From assembly GCF_000716785.1 (NCBI RefSeq), contig NZ_JNYY01000021.1, forward strand, positions 1-64,000: 64,000 nt of DNA. Direction: 5' to 3'. Numbering within the stretch: the first letter of the stretch is position 1; each line of letters begins with the position of its first letter. The notes under the pieces were generated by a model. It searched no databases. It had not been told where the DNA came from and saw nothing but the letters and a program-made list of their open reading frames with translations. The DNA is from Amycolatopsis vancoresmycina (GTDB taxonomy: Bacteria > Actinomycetota > Actinomycetes > Mycobacteriales > Pseudonocardiaceae). Below are positions 60,997 through 64,000 of this stretch, piece after piece. The translations under genes were made by a program, and so were the position numbers.

Positions 60997-63900
60997 CGGG
61001 TTCCGTCTCGGTGAGGGTAGGGATGAGGGTGAGGACGGCGGGGTGGACGGCGCCCAGCTCGGCCAGGCGGGCGATCCAGGTGTTGCGTTCGGCGGGAGAC
61101 ACGTCAAGGGCTTCCCGTAGCTGGGTTGGTGCGGTGTCGTCGCCATCGATCGCCGCGGATACGGCGAGGTAGAAGGCTGCGGTTGCGGCTTGGTCGGCGG
61201 TTTGGGCAGTTTGAAAGGCAATCGTGGCGAGGCTGGCAACGATAGTGGTGTCGGAACCGCCGGCTGCGGCGTGGAGGAGGGGCGGGAACAGGTCCGGGTC
61301 GGCCATTGCCGTGAAGACTTCGGCCAGTTCGTCGTCGGGCTTTCTTTCAACAAGCCGTAACAATGCCGACGCGACCAAGGCTGCCTCGTTGCCAGCTTCG
61401 AAGAGTTTGTCCAGGTAGGACAGGCAGAGTTCGTCGAGCAAGTCGGTGCGGCGATCAGTCACCAGCTGCTGCTGTTGTTCGATATCCGCGGCGACGAACT
61501 GCCGGGCGAGGACACCTAGCAGCAGGGGACGATAAGCCGCTTCGCTGCCCTCGGATCGGGCGGCGGTTCGCAGCTCCACGTACCGTGATGCGTGCTCTTC
61601 GGCGATCTGGAGCAGACTCTCCTCCATGGCGATGTCAAACGTCTCGTCGAGAAGCTCCAGGTGCGTTTTCAGGTATTCGTACTCGTCCTCGTAAGTCTTG
61701 GTCGCGAGCCAGCCGGTTGCCAGCTTGAGCATGTCCAGGTCGACGACGAGCCAAGGCGGCAGCGGCGTGCCCTCGATGGCGATCCACGCCTGTTGCCAGG
61801 CCTCTGGACTTGCCGCGCGGTGGCGCCGGGCTTGTGTGTGCGCTTTCTTCAGTAGCTCACGATTGTCTTCGGCCAAGACCTCGTGCAACCACGCAGCCGT
61901 CCTCGGGTCGCCGGCCTTCGTGTAAACGACACGATGGAGAAGAAGCAAAGGCCGGGATCTCGCGTCGACCTCAGCCAGCGCAGCCTGCCAAGCTTCGTCG
62001 GCTCTCGCGTCTGCACCACTGGCTGCCAGGTAACCGGAGAGGTTGTTCAGGGTCATTGCGAGGTCCGGTATTTGCCGCGCCTCCCCGTCGACCGCCCGAA
62101 GATGCTGTGCTATTGCTGCCTCGGTCGCATTCACGGCGTCGGCCACGCGCCCCGCCTCGCCGTAGCAGTAGCCCAGATTGTTCAGAGCCGTGGCAAGGTT
62201 AGGCAGGTACACCGGGTTCTTCTCCACCAGCTTCCGAAACCGGGCAACCGCCTCCTCCGCGATATCCACCCCCTCGGCGGTGCGCCCAACCGCGGCACAG
62301 TGGAAGGCAAGGTTGTTCAACGCTGCGGCAAGTTCGAAGAAGTAGGCCGGATTTTCCCTCACCAGCACCCGGTACTGGGTGACTGCCTCCTCGGTCAGCG
62401 CCACCGCCTCATCTCGCCTTCGCACATCGCTGTAGCAGCCACCGAGGATGGTCAAAGCCGCGACGAGGTCGGGCAGGTATGCCGGGCTCTTCTCCACCAG
62501 CTTCCGAAACCGGGCAACCGCTTCCTCGGCCGGGGCCACCGCCTCGGCGGCGCGCCCGCCCTCGAAGTAGCAGCCGCCGAGAGTGCTCAACGAAGCAGCC
62601 AGGTAATTCAGATGCATCGGGTTGTCAGCTGCCGAGATCCGGTGCAGTGCCACCGCCTCCTCGGCCGCTGCCGCCGCCTCGACGTGTCGGCCCCCCTCGC
62701 TGTAGCGGCTGCCGAGGTTGCTCAATGCCATGGCAAGGTCAGGCATGTAACCTGGGATCTTCTCCGCCAGCTCCCGATACAAGGCAACGCCTTCCTCAGC
62801 CGAGGCGACCGCCTCAATACGCCGCCCCACATCGCTGTAGCCGGCAGCGAGATCGTTCAACGCGCCGGCCAGTTCTTGAACGTAAGCCGGATTTTCCCTC
62901 ACCAGTTCCCGGTACTGGGCTACAGCCTCCTCGTGGAGTGCAACTCCCTCGACAGCCCGGCTCACCTCGCCGTACCTGTTACCCAGATTGCTCAACGCCT
63001 TGGCGAGATCCGGCAGGTAACCCGGATTTTCCACGGCCTGGACCCGCCGTAGTGCGAGACATTCTTCGACCGGTACGACCGCCTCGACAGCACGCCCCAC
63101 CGCGCCGTACCGGAGCCCCAAGTTGCCCAACGCCATGGCAAGATCCGGCAGGTAACCCGGATTTTCTGCGGCAAGGTTCCGGAACCGCTCAACGGCCTCT
63201 TCGGTCAAAGGCACGGCCTCCGGAAACCGTCCTACCGCACTGTAACGATTACCGAGGTTGTTCAGCACGCCGGCAAGGCCAGGCAAATGTATCGAGCTTT
63301 CCTGTACGAGCGTACGGTGCAGGGCGACAACCTCTTCAGCTGATGCCACCGCCTCGGCGTCCCGGCCCACCGCGCTGTAGCGATTCGCGAGCCCGTTCAA
63401 CGCCGTGGCGAGGCCGGGCAGGTTGGCCGGATTGCCCTCGGCCAGCTGCCGGTACTGAGCCACCGCTTCCTCGGCCGGGACCAGCGCGTCCAGCCGACGC
63501 CCGACCGCGCCATAGCTCACGCCGAGAGAGTTCAACGCGATGGCAAGGCTGGGGAGGTACGACGAACTTTGGTCGGCCAGTGTTCGATACTGCGCAACCG
63601 ATTCCTCGACCAGTGCCAACCTTTCGCTGTGGCGCCCCACATCGCCGTAGCGTCCGCCGAGCCTGCGCAGCGCCATGGCGAGTTCGGGCAGGTAAGACGG
63701 ATCCTCCGCAACCACTGCCCGGTACCGAGCCACCGCTTCCTCAGTCGGAGCGACCGCCTTGACAAGCCAGCCCCATTCCACTGAGGTATCGGCTACGTCG
63801 AGCGCCGCCAGCGCAACATCGGCCTGCAGATCGGGCCGATCCCCGACGACCTCCCGGAGCGCAGTCAGTCCCTCGAACCCGGCGATCGCCGCATGCACCC

Positions 63901-64000
63901 AGGCATACCGCCACAAGTACACCGGCTCCCGAGCATCCACCCCCTCCTCGAGAAGCCCTTCGTACAACCGCAAAAGCGCCACCCCAACCGGCAAAGCCGC
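60989..64000 (-). CDS. large TPR-repeat protein (5'-truncated by window edge)
   Basis: The frame is open to the last base; a TTG at 63994 is only a formal start. At least 1003 residues are visible. About 13 tetratricopeptide units of 44 residues (core LPDLAMALSNLGxRYxxxGR...EEAVAxYRxL) occupy about 80-660, followed by a helical C-terminal domain with no recognised fold. Some units share near-identical DNA, such as GGCAGGTAACCCGG, which points to recent duplication. The region is less GC-rich than the rest of the window. Coupling to the LCAT-like lipase suggests a regulatory or sensing partner. Confidence 0.88.
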   Translation of the reverse strand, partial: AALPVGVALLRLYEGLLEEGVDAREPVYLWRYAWVHAAIAGFEGLTALREVVGDRPDLQADVALAALDVADTSVEWGWLVKAVAPTEEAVARYRAVVAEDPSYLPELAMALRRLGGRYGDVGRHSERLALVEESVAQYRTLADQSSSYLPSLAIALNSLGVSYGAVGRRLDALVPAEEAVAQYRQLAEGNPANLPGLATALNGLANRYSAVGRDAEAVASAEEVVALHRTLVQESSIHLPGLAGVLNNLGNRYSAVGRFPEAVPLTEEAVERFRNLAAENPGYLPDLAMALGNLGLRYGAVGRAVEAVVPVEECLALRRVQAVENPGYLPDLAKALSNLGNRYGEVSRAVEGVALHEEAVAQYRELVRENPAYVQELAGALNDLAAGYSDVGRRIEAVASAEEGVALYRELAEKIPGYMPDLAMALSNLGSRYSEGGRHVEAAAAAEEAVALHRISAADNPMHLNYLAASLSTLGGCYFEGGRAAEAVAPAEEAVARFRKLVEKSPAYLPDLVAALTILGGCYSDVRRRDEAVALTEEAVTQYRVLVRENPAYFFELAAALNNLAFHCAAVGRTAEGVDIAEEAVARFRKLVEKNPVYLPNLATALNNLGYCYGEAGRVADAVNATEAAIAQHLRAVDGEARQIPDLAMTLNNLSGYLAASGADARADEAWQAALAEVDARSRPLLLLHRVVYTKAGDPRTAAWLHEVLAEDNRELLKKAHTQARRHRAASPEAWQQAWIAIEGTPLPPWLVVDLDMLKLATGWLATKTYEDEYEYLKTHLELLDETFDIAMEESLLQIAEEHASRYVELRTAARSEGSEAAYRPLLLGVLARQFVAADIEQQQQLVTDRRTDLLDELCLSYLDKLFEAGNEAALVASALLRLVERKPDDELAEVFTAMADPDLFPPLLHAAAGGSDTTIVASLATIAFQTAQTADQAATAAFYLAVSAAIDGDDTAPTQLREALDVSPAERNTWIARLAELGAVHPAVLTLIPTLTETEPDA

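Noticed and set aside
61900..63900. Regularly spaced near-identical DNA segments as a CRISPR or satellite
   Set aside because: The 132-base period equals a 44-residue TPR unit in one long open frame.
1..64000. tRNA, rRNA, insertion sequences, att sites
   Set aside because: Scanned for tRNA T-loop patterns, transposase motifs and terminal repeats; none found by eye, though a covariance search was not possible.

Overview
The window is very GC-rich, compactly coding actinobacterial chromosome. Strong third-position GC, many GTG and some TTG starts, 4-bp start/stop overlaps, F420/LLM-type oxidoreductases, a SARP/AfsR regulator and an ECF42-type sigma factor all fit this. Recurrent coding palindromes of the form GTCCACTGTGGAC are, from memory, common in Amycolatopsis and relatives (Pseudonocardiaceae); the genus is inferred, not proven. 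I saw no rRNA, tRNA, CRISPR array, insertion sequence or replication origin.

Layout. 1-5879: the 3' part of an RHS-repeat polymorphic toxin with a C-terminal HEMGH metallopeptidase-like domain, overlapped by one base by a cytochrome P450. 5880-6213: intergenic, with a possible gene remnant and an 11-bp tandem repeat. 6214-11596: three co-directional large genes of unknown function. 11645-19974: small hypothetical, LysR regulator divergent from an LLM oxidoreductase, SARP regulator, glycosyltransferase, short-chain dehydrogenase and XRE regulator. 20005-34785: a striking seven-gene island. Six genes on the minus strand (secreted/membrane vWA protein, tubulin-like GTPase, four-TM protein, membrane pseudokinase, TRAFAC-type GTPase, GAP1-like membrane protein) are almost all joined by 4-bp overlaps, with a divergent WD40-KAP NTPase fusion. 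This is the best candidate for an unusual biological system. 34902-37295: secreted M1 peptidase and a convergent amidohydrolase. 37313-42702: MMPL transporter fused to a degenerate ABC-type ATPase domain, a YhgE/Pip-type membrane protein, and a divergent TetR with a well-formed operator.

42689-48951: TetR plus a translationally coupled aromatic-catabolism operon (extradiol dioxygenase, FAH-family hydrolase, acyl-CoA synthetase, FAD hydroxylase). 48878-51363: an ankyrin protein coupled to a putative zinc protease carrying an N-terminal motif seen in proteins linked to contractile injection systems. 51449-53022: ECF42-type sigma factor with its YCII/DGPF partner. 53228-56086: LLM oxidoreductase; MFS exporter-MarR operon with an operator abutting the start codon. 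56257-56916: a secreted AA10 lytic polysaccharide monooxygenase under a perfect CebR-type box, implying cellulose/cellobiose control. 56950-59565: TetR, aldehyde dehydrogenase, AhpD-like protein. 59638-64000: LCAT-like lipase coupled to a 13-unit TPR protein that runs off the window.

The window mixes a saprophyte's metabolism with several conflict-type modules: RHS metallo-toxin, GTPase/tubulin island, protease-ankyrin pair, TPR-lipase pair. Functions of the last three and of the 6214-11596 cassette are inferred from domain content and gene order only.
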